DNA from: Bipolaris cookei
Lineage: Eukaryota; Ascomycota; Dothideomycetes; Pleosporales; Pleosporaceae
Reading direction: 5' to 3'
DNA length: 64,000 bases
Assembly: GCA_002286855.1 (NCBI GenBank)
Contig: NRSV01000064.1
Location: 1-64,000 of the forward strand
Shown: piece after piece, positions 45,254 through 55,593 of the stretch
How the letters are laid out: each line of letters opens with the position of its first letter
Position numbering within the stretch: the first letter of the stretch is position 1
Program-made: the position numbers and the translations under genes
Notes under the pieces: model-generated
The model's database searches: none
What the model saw: the letters and a program-made list of their open reading frames with translations, nothing else
What the model was told of the DNA's origin: nothing

Positions 45254-46633
45254 TTAAGAAGAACCAGCATATACCTTTCCAATGGGAGAAAGACCATCAG
45301 CAAGGTTAAGCTGGTTCTCACCGGTGCCAACCATGAACCACGAGTAGCCCTGGACATCGTCCGAGGTATCGAGGTAGGCCATGCAGTCCTTGAGGAAGCT
45401 AGCGGCTTGCTCCTGGGTGGCGGAACCGGAGTTGAGACCCAACTCGGTAATCCAGACCTTTTGGCCGTAGGTCTCGGCGGCCTTCTTGACGTGAGCAGTA
45501 AAGCGGTCAATGGTCTTGTCGTCGTAGACGTCGTAGAAGTGGATGTTGGTAGCGTCGACCTTGGCATCGGGGCAGGCGGTGTGGAAGCGCGAGAGCCAGT
45601 CGAGTCCAAGAGGGGCCTGGCCGTTGCTGACAGAGGGTCCGATGATGGTGACGTCGGGGTGGGCCTCCTTGACTGGGTTCATGTATTCCTTCCATGAGGA
45701 GCAGGCGGCCTCGGGGCTGAGGTTGCACTGAGAAGCAATGTCACACTCGTTGAAACCCATGACGGCCTTGGAGCCCTTCTTGACGGCCTTGTCGACGTTT
45801 GCGAGCCATGCCTCAGCAGTTGAGTCGCTGGGCTTGTGCATCATGGGGATGAACATGGTACCGACATCTTTGTCTTCGGTCTGTGCCCAGTTGTAGGCAA
45901 AGCCGTAGCTGCTGCCGAGCGTAGAGCAGAGCTCGGCATTATTGTAGGCAAGACCACGCTTGGTGCCAGAGTACATATTTCCAAGGCCGGGTGCGCCAGT
46001 GGGGAAAGCACCACCAGCTGGGCTGCTGGTAGATGGAGTGGCCGAAGCGCTGTAGACAGGAGTCTCAGCGGGCTTGGATGGGGCAGGGGCCTCAGGAGTT
46101 TCGGTTGGGTACTCAGCGGGCTTTGAAGCAGCTGGAGACTCGGCAGGCTTGGATGGAGCAGGAGCCTCAGGAGTTTCGGCTGGGTACTCAGCGGGCTTTG
46201 AAGCAGCTGGAGACTCGGCGGGCTTGGATGGAGCAGCGTACTCAGCAGGCTTGGAAGGGGAAGCAGCAGCACCGCCTCCGGGGGTGACAGTGACAGTGAC
46301 CTTCTCCTTGGCAGTTACGGTGACGGTGCCACCGCAGCTGGCAGTGGTAGAGACATCGGCGACGTTGGCCTCGTGAAGTCCAGGGTAAGGGGAGGGCTTG
46401 ACGTAGACGGTCGTGTACGAGGTCTGGGTGGAGGTCGAAGTCGTAGCCAGAGTGGTGGTTGGCTCACCGTAGATTGCACTGCCAGTACCAGCGGGAGCAG
46501 TGTTGTTGGAGGCACCCCATCCACCAGCAGGGTAGGCAGCGCGGTGGTGGAACTTCTCGTGCTGGAAGTGAGGGACAGCGGCTACAGAGCCAGCCAGAGC
46601 CAAAAGGCCGGTAATCTTGATCGAGGAAGACAT
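45254..46633 (-). CDS. Asl1-like secreted glycosidase (GH128-type core) with Pro/Ala repeats
   Basis: One exon, 459 aa. The start was set at the ATG followed by SSSIKITGLLALAG because it begins a good signal peptide (residues 1-20, cleaved near VAAVP). The linker (about 40-215) is rich in Thr, Ser and Pro, presumably O-glycosylated, and contains 25-residue repeats of the KPAESPAASKPAEYPAETP type. The catalytic core (about 225-459) is an (alpha/beta)8 barrel, as in fission yeast Asl1 and GH128 beta-1,3-glucanases. The probable acid/base Glu296 is in GFNECD and the nucleophile Glu396 in WITELG. HFYDVYD and GYSWFMVG are further family landmarks. It probably acts on beta-glucan in the cell wall. 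No GPI signal is visible. Confidence 0.88.
   Translation of the reverse strand: MSSSIKITGLLALAGSVAAVPHFQHEKFHHRAAYPAGGWGASNNTAPAGTGSAIYGEPTTTLATTSTSTQTSYTTVYVKPSPYPGLHEANVADVSTTASCGGTVTVTAKEKVTVTVTPGGGAAASPSKPAEYAAPSKPAESPAASKPAEYPAETPEAPAPSKPAESPAASKPAEYPTETPEAPAPSKPAETPVYSASATPSTSSPAGGAFPTGAPGLGNMYSGTKRGLAYNNAELCSTLGSSYGFAYNWAQTEDKDVGTMFIPMMHKPSDSTAEAWLANVDKAVKKGSKAVMGFNECDIASQCNLSPEAACSSWKEYMNPVKEAHPDVTIIGPSVSNGQAPLGLDWLSRFHTACPDAKVDATNIHFYDVYDDKTIDRFTAHVKKAAETYGQKVWITELGLNSGSATQEQAASFLKDCMAYLDTSDDVQGYSWFMVGTGENQLNLADGLSPIGKVYAGSS
46030..46255. repeat. 75-bp tandem repeat inside the glycosidase linker
   Basis: Two nearly identical copies and a partial third copy of a 75-bp unit lie within the linker coding sequence, starting with gcttggatggagcagg. 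Each unit codes for 25 residues (SKPAESPAASKPAEYP and so on). The unit length is a multiple of three, so copy number can change without loss of frame. Confidence 0.75.
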
Positions 46634-49140
46634 GTTTGGTAGTTGTCGTTTTGTGGTTGAGAACAAAAAGGTGCTTTGTTATTTCAGGCGTTTGCACGTG
46701 CTACTTTGAGTGTATCGTTTGAGCAGTTGAAAGCAGATGCAGCTAACCTGAGCGCAAACAAGGGGGGTTGTTGACGTCGAGCAAGGAACGTGACTGTCAA
46801 GGGGGGTCAAGAGAATGTACAGAGCAAAATATTGCTCAAAAGGAATGGCAGGCAACAACCGAGTTTGTGCGAGCGAAGGAGTGAGGGTGAAGGAGGGGAA
46901 AAGGATGGGGGATGCGGGTGATTTTCACCTTATATTCAAGCAGGGGGCCAAATACGGACGCTCGATGGTCGCGTAGGTATGCCCCCCGCCTAGTCTGCGC
47001 GAATTCGGAAGCATCAGACTTTTTTTGGTCAAGCAAATGTGCCAGGGGGTAGGTGGAAATAGGCTGCTTCAGCCAGTCACAGCACGGGAACAGCGTGAAC
47101 GGCTAAGATGGTGGCTTACGTTCGTAAGCTAGCAAGCAGAGCTAGCGTGTTTCACGTAGCCGCCACTCTCAGGTACACCCGCTCCCCATGGCCAAACAGG
47201 GGGCCGAAAGAAGATGGTGTTTTCGTATACAGGGTTTCTGGAAGCGGCATGTCTTGTCTGCATTGCGCAGGGGGGACTGTGAGTCTACAATCCATCGTCT
47301 CAGGGCACACAAAGACACTGGATGCGGTGGGCTGACTGTGTGAGAGTCTGACTGGTTGCATGTGCGTTAAGGCATGTCGTCAAGCGGGCGTGTGTTTGCT
47401 CCACTCCAAGGGCAGGGTTGTATGTGTGAATCCTTCAGCCTCCTGGCCCCGGCGAGCTGTTAGGGGCGGGGCTGCTCAGCGGCGGCGTGGAGTGATCGAC
47501 TATTCTAGACACTGGCTTTCATCTCCGGACGTGTTGACGGGGCTCTGGGTGTTTGACCATCTTGAATCCGAGATGACGAGTCGCGTCGGGCTGCTGGAGA
47601 GTGAATCTGGGGCCGGGTGTGAGGAGAGCAGGTCGGGTGGTGGCTGGACAGTGCGGCAGAGAGGCGCAGTGCAAGTGTGTTGGTGATGAGGCGTGTGGAA
47701 GGAGCGAGTCAGGTTAGTTGGTAGGACTAGTAAAGATAGGCTGGGCATGTAACACTGCAGACGGCTGGCCAGTCCCTTTGTCGTGCCGATGGTATGTTGC
47801 GTCGTCGAGTTTGCATCGCTTGAGAAAACAGGCAAGAAGAGACGAGATGGGATGGAATCAAATGAGACGCACGACATTTGCTCTTGTTGCTTGTTCCTAC
47901 CAGCCAGCGCCGACACCCTGGCCACCCACTCTGCCCTGCCCATATCGACACTCCATTATTCCCCGCCCAAGTCTGCGCCGACGTCATCGTGCCTTCGACC
48001 CTCGCCGTTCGAAATCTTTGTCCTCGTTCTTGCATCCCAGTTTTTCGCTCGAGAACTTTCCCCCCTGTTTTAGGATTTTTTTTCCTTCTTCCCGTCTGGA
48101 GAACGGCTTATTCGCCGGAGCAGCCGGCAACGGTCCAGTAGGAGGCGTCACGATTGTCGTGCTATCGATAAGCTGCAAGTTCCTGCATAAGCGCCCCAAC
48201 AGCCTGCGCTGTCGCTGCACGCCCCCAAGTGGCGGGCGTCTGTATTATTGCATCTCGATTAATATCAACTGACGGCCTGATGAGGCCTTCTCTTTCATTT
48301 CCTTGCACATATTCACCAAGCAGATGAAAGAGCGGCTAAGAGGCCAAGGGCAACGTTAGTGATAGCACCCCCAGCCCCGGCGAGCGCCGAGCCACGTAAT
48401 TGGCTCCACTTTTGCAGCCTTTGCTCTGGCGTTCTAGACAAAGCCGAACCCAAGACGATCCCACGCCGTTCGCGGAAGTCTTTTTGCCTGCGCTGCCTGC
48501 GCTGCCCGTCCAACGCCTTCGCCGCGTGTCGTCGATGTAACTTTGTCATCTCTACCCTCTCTCGAAACAACGACGGCGCCCAAGTGTCGCAAACATGTCC
48601 ACCCTATCTTTCTCGCCCTTAAACTTTGGCAATAGCGTCACATCGCCTTGTTCGCTACCAAAAGCTTGTTTCTCCTTCAAGTTAATAACCCCCCAAAGTC
48701 TCAATCCGTCCAACACCGTGCTTGGGTTCCCTTGGCAATCGCGCTGCTTAGGAGGCCTTCTAGGTAGCCCGGCTCTTTGCTCATCGCTTGACTCGACAGT
48801 CAGTAATTACTAGTGTAGTAGAAGAGCGTCGAGACTGGTGTGTGTGTGTATAAAGGGGGTGAAAAGAGAGTTTGATGCCAAATTCTCAAATAGCCGTGCT
48901 TACTTTCTTCTGGCTCCTAATATTTGCATTCTCCAACAAATACAGTAGCAAGACAAAAATAGTAGTGTCTAGTAGGTAACCGCGGGAGTGGTAACTCGTA
49001 ACCCTATACACGTATCTCACAAGAACACTGTTTTGGTGTTTATCGGTGCCTTTACAGTTGCGCTGGGATACTCCGATCTTTGATCGAACATAGCTTTCTT
49101 CCTTTCCTTTCCTTCCTTCCGCAACTCCTGGCAACACTGT
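46634..49140. promoter_or_regulatory. long region upstream of the glycosidase
   Basis: About 2.5 kb with no convincing gene. It should contain the glycosidase promoter. Frames at 47360-48272 and 48313-48813 lack domains, splice logic or signal peptides. A pyrimidine-rich CTTTC-type repeat lies near 49095-49121. No RNA gene is seen. Confidence 0.4.
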
Positions 49141-49518
49141 CTACTTCTCTTCCAATGTCTCCAAGTACAATCCCACCAAGCATACCCCGGCACCCTCATC
49201 GAACACAACTCTTCCCCTCCTTCCGTATCCTCCTCTCTTCCCCCTCACACCCAATCGCATCCTAGATCCTGCACCATCACACATCCGTGTTTGCACCACG
49301 AATACCGGCTCTTGGCCAGGCACGTCACTTTTCCCTCCACGTCGCAGCCTAGACAGTTGTCTGCTTTTCTTCTTTGTGCGGGCTGGGGTGTGCAGGTAGA
49401 TCGAGGTGGGGTAAGCAGGAGGCGGATTTAAGATAGTAGTATGAAGGGGTGTACCGGTTGATAGGGTCGTAATGGCTAGTAGGGCGAGAAGGAGGAGGGT
49501 GGTAAGGTAGGGATACAC
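49141..49518 (-). CDS. candidate small secreted protein, 125 aa
   Basis: A single open frame whose first 24 residues are a strong signal peptide (PYLTTLLLLALLAITTLS, cleaved near STG). Next come a short Pro/Tyr segment and a dense basic stretch (RTKKKSRQLSRLRRGGK) with a dibasic Kex2-type site. Two cysteines lie in the last 55 residues (TRMCDGAG and GVCLVG). No known family. Small secreted proteins are common in plant-associated fungi, but frame plus signal peptide alone is weak proof of a gene. It could also be a chance frame in the long spacer. Confidence 0.35.
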   Translation of the reverse strand: MYPYLTTLLLLALLAITTLSTGTPLHTTILNPPPAYPTSIYLHTPARTKKKSRQLSRLRRGGKSDVPGQEPVFVVQTRMCDGAGSRMRLGVRGKRGGYGRRGRVVFDEGAGVCLVGLYLETLEEK

Positions 49519-49734
49519 GATAAATGAGTTCTTCCTCGAGAAAACGTTTGCGTTCAGTAAGTAGAGAGAGGGTAGATGCGTGACTTCGATGTTGCAAAAA
49601 CTCTATCATATATCACCCGTTTATATAGACACAAGAACCACATCACACTTCATAGCCCGCGAACGCCAGACACCCCATTACTACCACGCAACCAATTTCT
49701 CTTCACAATCCCTACACTCGTAAACACTACCCAT

Positions 49735-51078
49735 TCAAACCCGTATCTCCGCTGCCTTCCTCAACCGATTCATCACCGCAGCAGCTATGTCATCGCCTGA
49801 CTTATCATCAATACCTTCAACATAAATAATCTCCACACCCTTCTTGTCCAGATCTCGCAGTGCAGAAAAGAGACCTCGTGCAATATCCTCCATGTTCGCG
49901 CCTAGATTGATGTCCCAGACGTGTATGGTCTCGGGCGACACAATATAGTGGTTGGATTGTGGAATTTGATGCTGGATGACGGAGCGTAGGAGATTGGACT
50001 GGCGTGGCGAAGACACATCGGTGCTTACAGGAGCTTTGGTTTCCGGTTCCGAGCAATTCCATCCGTTTGGATTTGCCAGCTGCACTCTCTCCGCATTCAG
50101 GCCCAGTACGAGATTCCAATACTTTGTCCTGACAATGCCAATCCGACTCTTGCTTTTCAGTTCTTCAGGCGTAGGCTGCTCTGCGCCTGCTTCAAAAAGA
50201 AGAACAGACGCTTTGGGGCTGTAATGTCTGTACTTCATTCCTGGGGCACGTGGTTTACTCGAGTCTTCTGCCTGCTTGTCCTTGTATCCTACCACCACAT
50301 TCTCCCACCCGGGACACTGTCGCAGTTGTTCTACTGTTACACCTCCAGGTCTTAATATCGCCGGTGGACTGGACAAGCCATCCACGACTGTACTTTCGAC
50401 ACCCACTTCGCATGGCCCACCGTCAACTATCCGTGTTATCTTGCCGTTCAGGTCATCGTAAACGTGCTCGGCAGCTGTGGGGGACGGACGGGTCGATGCG
50501 TTCGCAGAGGGCGCAGCAAGAGGGCGCCCACATAGTCGCAAGAGAGACAAGGCAATGATAGAGCGTGGCATTCGTGCACCAAATGTCGAAAGACCTGCCG
50601 TGACCTCTGGCGCGAGGATTGAAGTCTCTGGAGTCGGAAGGATGAGGGTGAGTGGACCAGGCCAGAACCGCTCAATCAATGGTCTGTAGATCTCTGGTAT
50701 AGGGTCCTTCCCATTGATCTTCCCATCGCCTGTGACTTCCAGCTTCCCTGACAACAGTGCGCGAAGTTGTGGCAAAGAGTGTACGTGAACAATCAGTGGA
50801 TTATCAGCCGGTCGGCCCTTGCGAGCAAAGATTTCTTTTACAGCCGCGCTTCTTGTCGCATCTGCTCCCAGGCCATATACTGTCTCGGTGGGAAATGCGA
50901 CGGGTACATCCGTCTCCACCAGATCGCGAGCCGCTGCTTTGAGATTACCGAAATGATCATCAGCACTCGCTGACTCGTCATATTCAATATGCCAGTCGTC
51001 GATTAAGTCTTCCGTCTTTTTGAATGTAATCTTCCCTAGCTTTTGGGGATCTACCGCCTGGATCTTGGTCTCAGACAT
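49735..51078 (-). CDS. SUA5: Threonylcarbamoyl-AMP synthase (SUA5/YrdC)
   Basis: One exon, 447 aa from the ATG at 51078 (MSETKIQAV). SUA5 makes threonylcarbamoyl-AMP from threonine, bicarbonate and ATP, the first step of the t6A37 modification on ANN-decoding tRNAs. The YrdC domain (about 50-250) has VAFPTETVYGLGADA, the KGRPADNPL nucleotide-binding motif and SANASTRPSPT. The Sua5 C-terminal domain follows a linker with APGMKYRHYSPKA. The frame stays open upstream to ATGs at 51300 and 51426. The extra 74 residues from 51300 are very basic and contain no Asp or Glu, as a mitochondrial presequence should. Use of both starts would supply the enzyme to cytosol and mitochondria. Confidence 0.93.
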   Translation of the reverse strand: MSETKIQAVDPQKLGKITFKKTEDLIDDWHIEYDESASADDHFGNLKAAARDLVETDVPVAFPTETVYGLGADATRSAAVKEIFARKGRPADNPLIVHVHSLPQLRALLSGKLEVTGDGKINGKDPIPEIYRPLIERFWPGPLTLILPTPETSILAPEVTAGLSTFGARMPRSIIALSLLRLCGRPLAAPSANASTRPSPTAAEHVYDDLNGKITRIVDGGPCEVGVESTVVDGLSSPPAILRPGGVTVEQLRQCPGWENVVVGYKDKQAEDSSKPRAPGMKYRHYSPKASVLLFEAGAEQPTPEELKSKSRIGIVRTKYWNLVLGLNAERVQLANPNGWNCSEPETKAPVSTDVSSPRQSNLLRSVIQHQIPQSNHYIVSPETIHVWDINLGANMEDIARGLFSALRDLDKKGVEIIYVEGIDDKSGDDIAAAVMNRLRKAAEIRV

Positions 51079-51300
51079 GGTTGTGATGAACTGCTTGTGC
51101 GTTCGCGGGGCGTTGGCAGTATTGGGCCTGGCAAATTTAAATATCTTTGGCTTGGAGAATGCGATGGCCTTTCTCAGCGCGCTATATGCGTTACAATGGG
51201 GCAATCGTAAAGCGACTTGCGCCAAACGATGCAATGGAGTGAAATATGAGAAGAGTTTATTAAGCTTAACATTTGGTATGCGGGGAGTGCGCGTGAGCAT
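51079..51300 (-). CDS. SUA5: possible mitochondrial presequence extension of SUA5
   Basis: In-frame N-terminal extension of 74 codons from the ATG at 51300 to the cytosolic start at 51078. It begins MLTRTPRIPNVKLNK, holds many Arg and Lys residues and no acidic ones, and contains repeated hydrophobic-basic segments (LHRLAQVALRLPH, SALRKAIAFSKPK). That composition is rare by chance. A further ATG at 51426 would add 42 residues. Which start is used cannot be read from sequence; leaky scanning or alternative transcription start sites would be needed. Confidence 0.6.
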
Positions 51301-51526
51301 AAAGGTGATGACTGGAGAGCGAAGCCAAAATTTCTCGGAACGCAGTGGGGCATCAGTTCCGATCCTGGCGCGTGATGTCACAAACTTGAGCCAAAGACCA
51401 ATTCCAACCTTAGCTTTGGTTCTCATATCGTTTGTTATATATACATTTGAAGTGCTGGTTTTAATTCTTAAAAATAATTATATATTACGTTCTAGACGTG
51501 TTCAATGCTTCTTCCCAGCAATCCCT

Positions 51527-52919
51527 TCAAACCTCATCCGTATAGTAGTACACCTTGCCTTCGAATATACGCCGCGCTGTCCGAGAAACGACACACCTAT
51601 CAACATATGCGAATGATTCTGAGCTTGTACACAAAACATCGACACTGATTTGTCCACTCGGGTGAGCAAGAGTCACAGTCTGTTGTTTGGGCAGTAGACC
51701 GGATGGGCTCTCGTCCGAATCTGAGCATGGGCTTGGTGTACGCTCGGGCGTTGATTGCCACGAAGACTGTATTCTAGCATCCCCTGCGAGGGCATGTGCA
51801 ACTGTTCCTTGGATGCATACCGCTGATGCTAGGCATGCCGCACCTGTAAGCTGCAGACTCGGATGAGGCTTTCCCATGCTGAATGCCTGGACATGAACGT
51901 CTGGAATTTCGGATGGACCACTTGATTGAGGAGACGATAGGATGGCCAACTTTGGTGTACCTCGAACCTTTGCCGCTGCAGCTACGTTTGAAGCAAGGCC
52001 CATCATCACAGCACCAACACGCCGAATAGACTCCATTTGCTCGAGATAGCTTGCTGAATCTTTGCTCCCAGTCTTGAGATTTGGCGGTAGTGTCCTTTCG
52101 TCCACGAGAATAAAGGGATTGGCGGCATCGATCAAAGTTGCCTTGACCGAAAACTGGTGGCCATCATTCCCCTTGACATCGATGGTATCGCAGCGATTGC
52201 CAGTGGGGAATAGGCTTCCAGTCATACTACCCGCAGGCTCGACAAAAGCAACCTTTACTTCGCTACCAGTTCCCTTGACCCCCGGAATTGCGTAGTCACC
52301 AGACTCCTCATAGGATCCGTCTTCATCGACTTGAATAGTGTCAACAATGATCCGCGATGTGTTTGTGTTAAATATCCGGACATCAAGCTATATTGCGAAT
52401 CAGCATTGAACCTTGATTCCGAAACGATTAACTTACAGTTCGCTCCCCGGGACTAGCACGAACCAAACCTTCTTGAAGAGCAAATGGTCCAACGCCTGAG
52501 CACATGTTTCCACAGTTGCCGCTAAAGTCTACCGCTTCTTGTCCCACAGCGACCTGTACAAACGTATAATCTACATCAACGCCCACTCTTGTTGATGGTG
52601 ATACAACAGCAACCTTTGATGTCGTCGATGTTGCCCCGCCTACACCATCAATCTGCCGAGCATCTGAACCTTGCGAGCCCATAGCTGCAAGTAGAGGCTT
52701 TACCCAGTCCTTCTCTGAAGCTGGCAAGTCATGGCGGTGGATGAATAGACCCTTGGAGGTACCCGCACGCATTAGAACAGCGGGTAAGCTGCGCCGGACC
52801 CTTTTCGGAGCTCTTTCGTACGCCATTGGAAGATCTGGCAAGCGTATGGGTAGAATGTGAGATACAGTTGAGAGTCTTGCTTTTTGAGTAACTGATAATG
52901 TAGAGAGTGACCGAAACAT
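51527..52919 (-). CDS. PrpF/DUF453-type isomerase (2-methylaconitate isomerase-like)
   Basis: Spliced from 52919-52437 and 52387-51527 (447 aa). PrpF enzymes shift double bonds in methylaconitate during propionate breakdown and share the diaminopimelate-epimerase fold; fungal members are of uncertain substrate. Landmarks are PAVLMRAGTSKGLF near the start, GSDARQIDGVGGATSTTSKVA, the glycine-rich DFSGNCGNMCSGVGPFA with the candidate catalytic Cys, and AFSMGKPHPSLQLTGA. The first 30 residues (MFRSLSTLSVTQKARLS) are basic and Ser-rich, a possible mitochondrial presequence. That would fit the mitochondrial methylcitrate cycle, although no methylcitrate synthase or lyase gene is nearby. Three CCGCGG palindromes lie upstream, and the next gene upstream is a Zn2Cys6 factor. 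Confidence 0.85.
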
Positions 52920-53223
52920 CTACACTAACTGTACGCCAAGACGTAAATAAATGTCTCCGTCGGTATAAAATCAGAGAATTGTATATCCAATAGTCTTAAA
53001 AGAGGGTACATCCCATATATAACTATGGAAATCCACCTTGAAGATTTTGATGACTATTGATGGGTATGATACTTCTCATCCCTGCACCGACTCCCGCGGG
53101 AGGTTTTCATGTGAGATGAAGCCGCGGGAAGAAAAGGCCGAGGTTTTGCCGCGGCCTCGAAACATAGTAGTTCACAGGAACGCAGCAAGCCTTTGCTAGA
53201 AATCCGGCCAACTGACATCCTAC
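52920..53223. promoter_or_regulatory. prpF-like promoter with three CCGCGG palindromes
   Basis: CCGCGG occurs at 53094-53099, 53122-53127 and 53149-53154, spaced 28 and 27 bp. The first sits in the perfect palindrome CTCCCGCGGGAG (53091-53102) and the third in GCCGCGGC. Inverted CGG triplets of this kind are the classical targets of Zn2Cys6 dimers. They lie 175-235 bp before the prpF start. Confidence 0.55.
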
Positions 53224-55593
53224 TTACATATCCCAATCCAGGTTCGGAAATCGGTCCAATTCCGAGCTGTTAAAGCCATAGAGGAGATCGTCCACGGTAA
53301 AGGTGTTTTCGCTGAATAACGGCTGCTGGCCTTGAAACATCCAGCTGCCGTTATTATCGTACACAATATTGCCGCCGTCATGTTGTCCATTGTAGGACGT
53401 CGCTGCTGGTATTCCAGTCATAGAATTTGACCATTGTGATTGTACAGATAAATTTGCATGTGGAGGGTTAGCATTGCCAGTTGCATTCGTTTGCACCGGC
53501 AGAGCGTTTTCTTGTTCTCGCTCTCTAACAAAGCTTTGGATAATACCATCGATATCGATGCTTTTCAGGCTGGGCTCGCGGCCTACGGAACTACCAGCTG
53601 TTGTATCTGGGGTACTGCTCTGACCCCTGTTGTCAGTATCCCTGTCAATTAGAGCATCGTTCGGGTTCAATGTAGCAACTCCCATTCTCTTCATCAAATT
53701 CTGTACAATCGCATTGGCACGTCGCACGGCCCAATTTGTTTCTTGATTCTCACGGAACACTGCCAGGCAGGTCTCGAGGTTCCTATGAGCAGGAGACCTG
53801 GGTCCACGTCTAGCGGCAATGCGAGCGTGAATGGTCGCAGCAACGTAAGTAGCATACGAAATCAGGTATGGAGCTCTTCGCACACTGAAAGCTTTGTGGT
53901 ATACTCGCAGGAGCTTTACAATATCATCTGCCGATGTTGCACAAGCCATGAAAGAATTTACAGAAATTGCACGTGAAGTGTTGTAGAGATGTCCGTCGGC
54001 AACGAATGGGCGATGCAGAAGGATCGTGAGAACGTTGTAAAGGGCACTGGAACTTCCTGAGTACACTGAAATGGCTTTTCAGGATTTTGAATACTTACTG
54101 TAAGCTGAGTACGTGTGGCGGTGGTGTCACAGAAACCTTTTGTGCGTCCACAGCAAGATGCTCGGGTAAGTTTTGTCGCCATGTCGTTAGCTTTGAATGG
54201 ATACTTTCTAGCCTAGACGAAAGCTCTGCAGGGCTCGAGTCAGAGCTCCTTTCGGTATATATTGTGCTGAGGATGTCACTCAGAATGACTGAGAGCTGGC
54301 AAAGATGCCGAAATGTGGAGACACTATATGCCGGGGAGCCCAGGTAAGTCGCATCTGACTGCGTAGAGTATGCGAAGGGTGTCCAATGTTCGAGTTCTTC
54401 ATACGTATCTTGGAACTTGATCGGGACAAGAGTGTCTGACTCCTTGATGCTGACGGGTCGACCCTGATACAAGCTCTGGATTTTGTCGATGACTGTACTT
54501 CTGATTAGCGATATCAATCTTCGTGCAACGATGATGTTTACCGAATGCAGCCCAGAAGACACGTCTCCGGATTTCATAGTCTTCATCAGACAATCTGCGA
54601 CTGCCAGCAAGGTGTGGGGTATCCACGTGGATACCAAGATCAACTATCATGCGAAATGCCAGGCCTGCATAAATCCATGCAGCGCTGCGTTCGTCCCCTA
54701 GGGCGAAGAGTGAGTTAGTCATGACTAGCATGGCTTGGATCGTCGTGATTTCGCTTCTGTCCAAAGAGCCGCCTAAAAGCTCACGCACTCTTTCACGAAA
54801 CTGCCAGCCAGCAGTGCGTACGTCATCTGCTACTCGGCGAACTTCGTGGCGTGGGCTGAACTTGGCTGCACCAAAGTAGATAGCATTCAGAAGGAGTTTG
54901 GAGAAGTAGGGCCCGCCACAAGCCATGTCACGCATAAATGCTGGACGGTAGGTTGCAAGAAACGAGTGATGTTGTCGGTTCCAGTGTAAGGATAGCAGGT
55001 GCATCCCTAGCTCAGGCTCAACACCGTCAAAGTCGAGTTTCCCCTGGCGGAAGTTCACAGTCTCAAGTTGCCGCTGGCGCGCAGCTTCGGCAACAAGTCC
55101 TCTTTCAACCCATTCATCAGGCATCTCCGGATGCGCCTCAGAAGCGGGCTTTTCATGGGAACCTTCATCGAACAAGGTGCTTGTCCGCCCATGATAGCTG
55201 GAAGAACCATTCGCAGTGATAACAATGCGCGATACGCTCTGTGGTGTCGAGGAACCAGCTTGAGCAGAAGATTGTGTAGTAGGACTATGTGCATCTACAG
55301 GCGCAGCCGACTCTGAAGCTCTTTCCCGTCGTGGCGTCTTACGTGGACGACTCGATGCTTGATGGGCATCGTCTATGGGCTCATAATGACAAGTTACCCC
55401 ATGCGTTTTGCAACTCGCGCACACAGGTTTCTCAGCACTGCACTTAATCTGTGGACTTCAGTATCGAGCTCCACGTTCCATTAAGCGCGTACAAACAAAC
55501 CTTTCTCCGACGGCAGAAGGTACAGGCCTCAGCTGCCCTTTTGCGTGGACGGCCCGTCTTAGTGCCGTTGCCGCCCGTATCGGCAGTGCTCAT
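53224..55593 (-). CDS. Zn2Cys6 fungal transcription factor
   Basis: Spliced from 55593-55501, 55448-54542, 54492-54099 and 54046-53224 (738 aa). The binuclear zinc cluster is complete: Cys24, 27, 34, 41, 44 and 51 (ACTFCRRRKIKC, then PVCASC), after a basic GRPRKR. A fungal-specific transcription factor domain follows (about 150-480), with ELGMHLLSLHWNRQHHSFL, RRRVFWAAFVIDKIQSLYQGRP and PPPHVLSLHALYNVLTILLHRPF. The C-terminus is Asn/Ser-rich and ends in an acidic-hydrophobic stretch suited to activation (FNSSELDRFPNLDWDM). Intron 1 lies within the zinc cluster, a common place. The last acceptor was set at 54047, since nearer AGs break the frame and this one restores the conserved helix. The target genes are unknown, but see the CCGCGG sites. 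Confidence 0.9.

Noticed and set aside
48313..48813. Short frames on both strands in the glycosidase upstream region
   Set aside because: No start context, domain or splice evidence; a hydrophobic stretch in one frame alone is not enough.
54047..54098. Apparent frameshift in the Zn2Cys6 gene
   Set aside because: The nearest acceptors break the frame, but the AG at 54048-54047 gives a 52-nt intron and restores the conserved VLSLHALYNVL helix, so the gene is intact.
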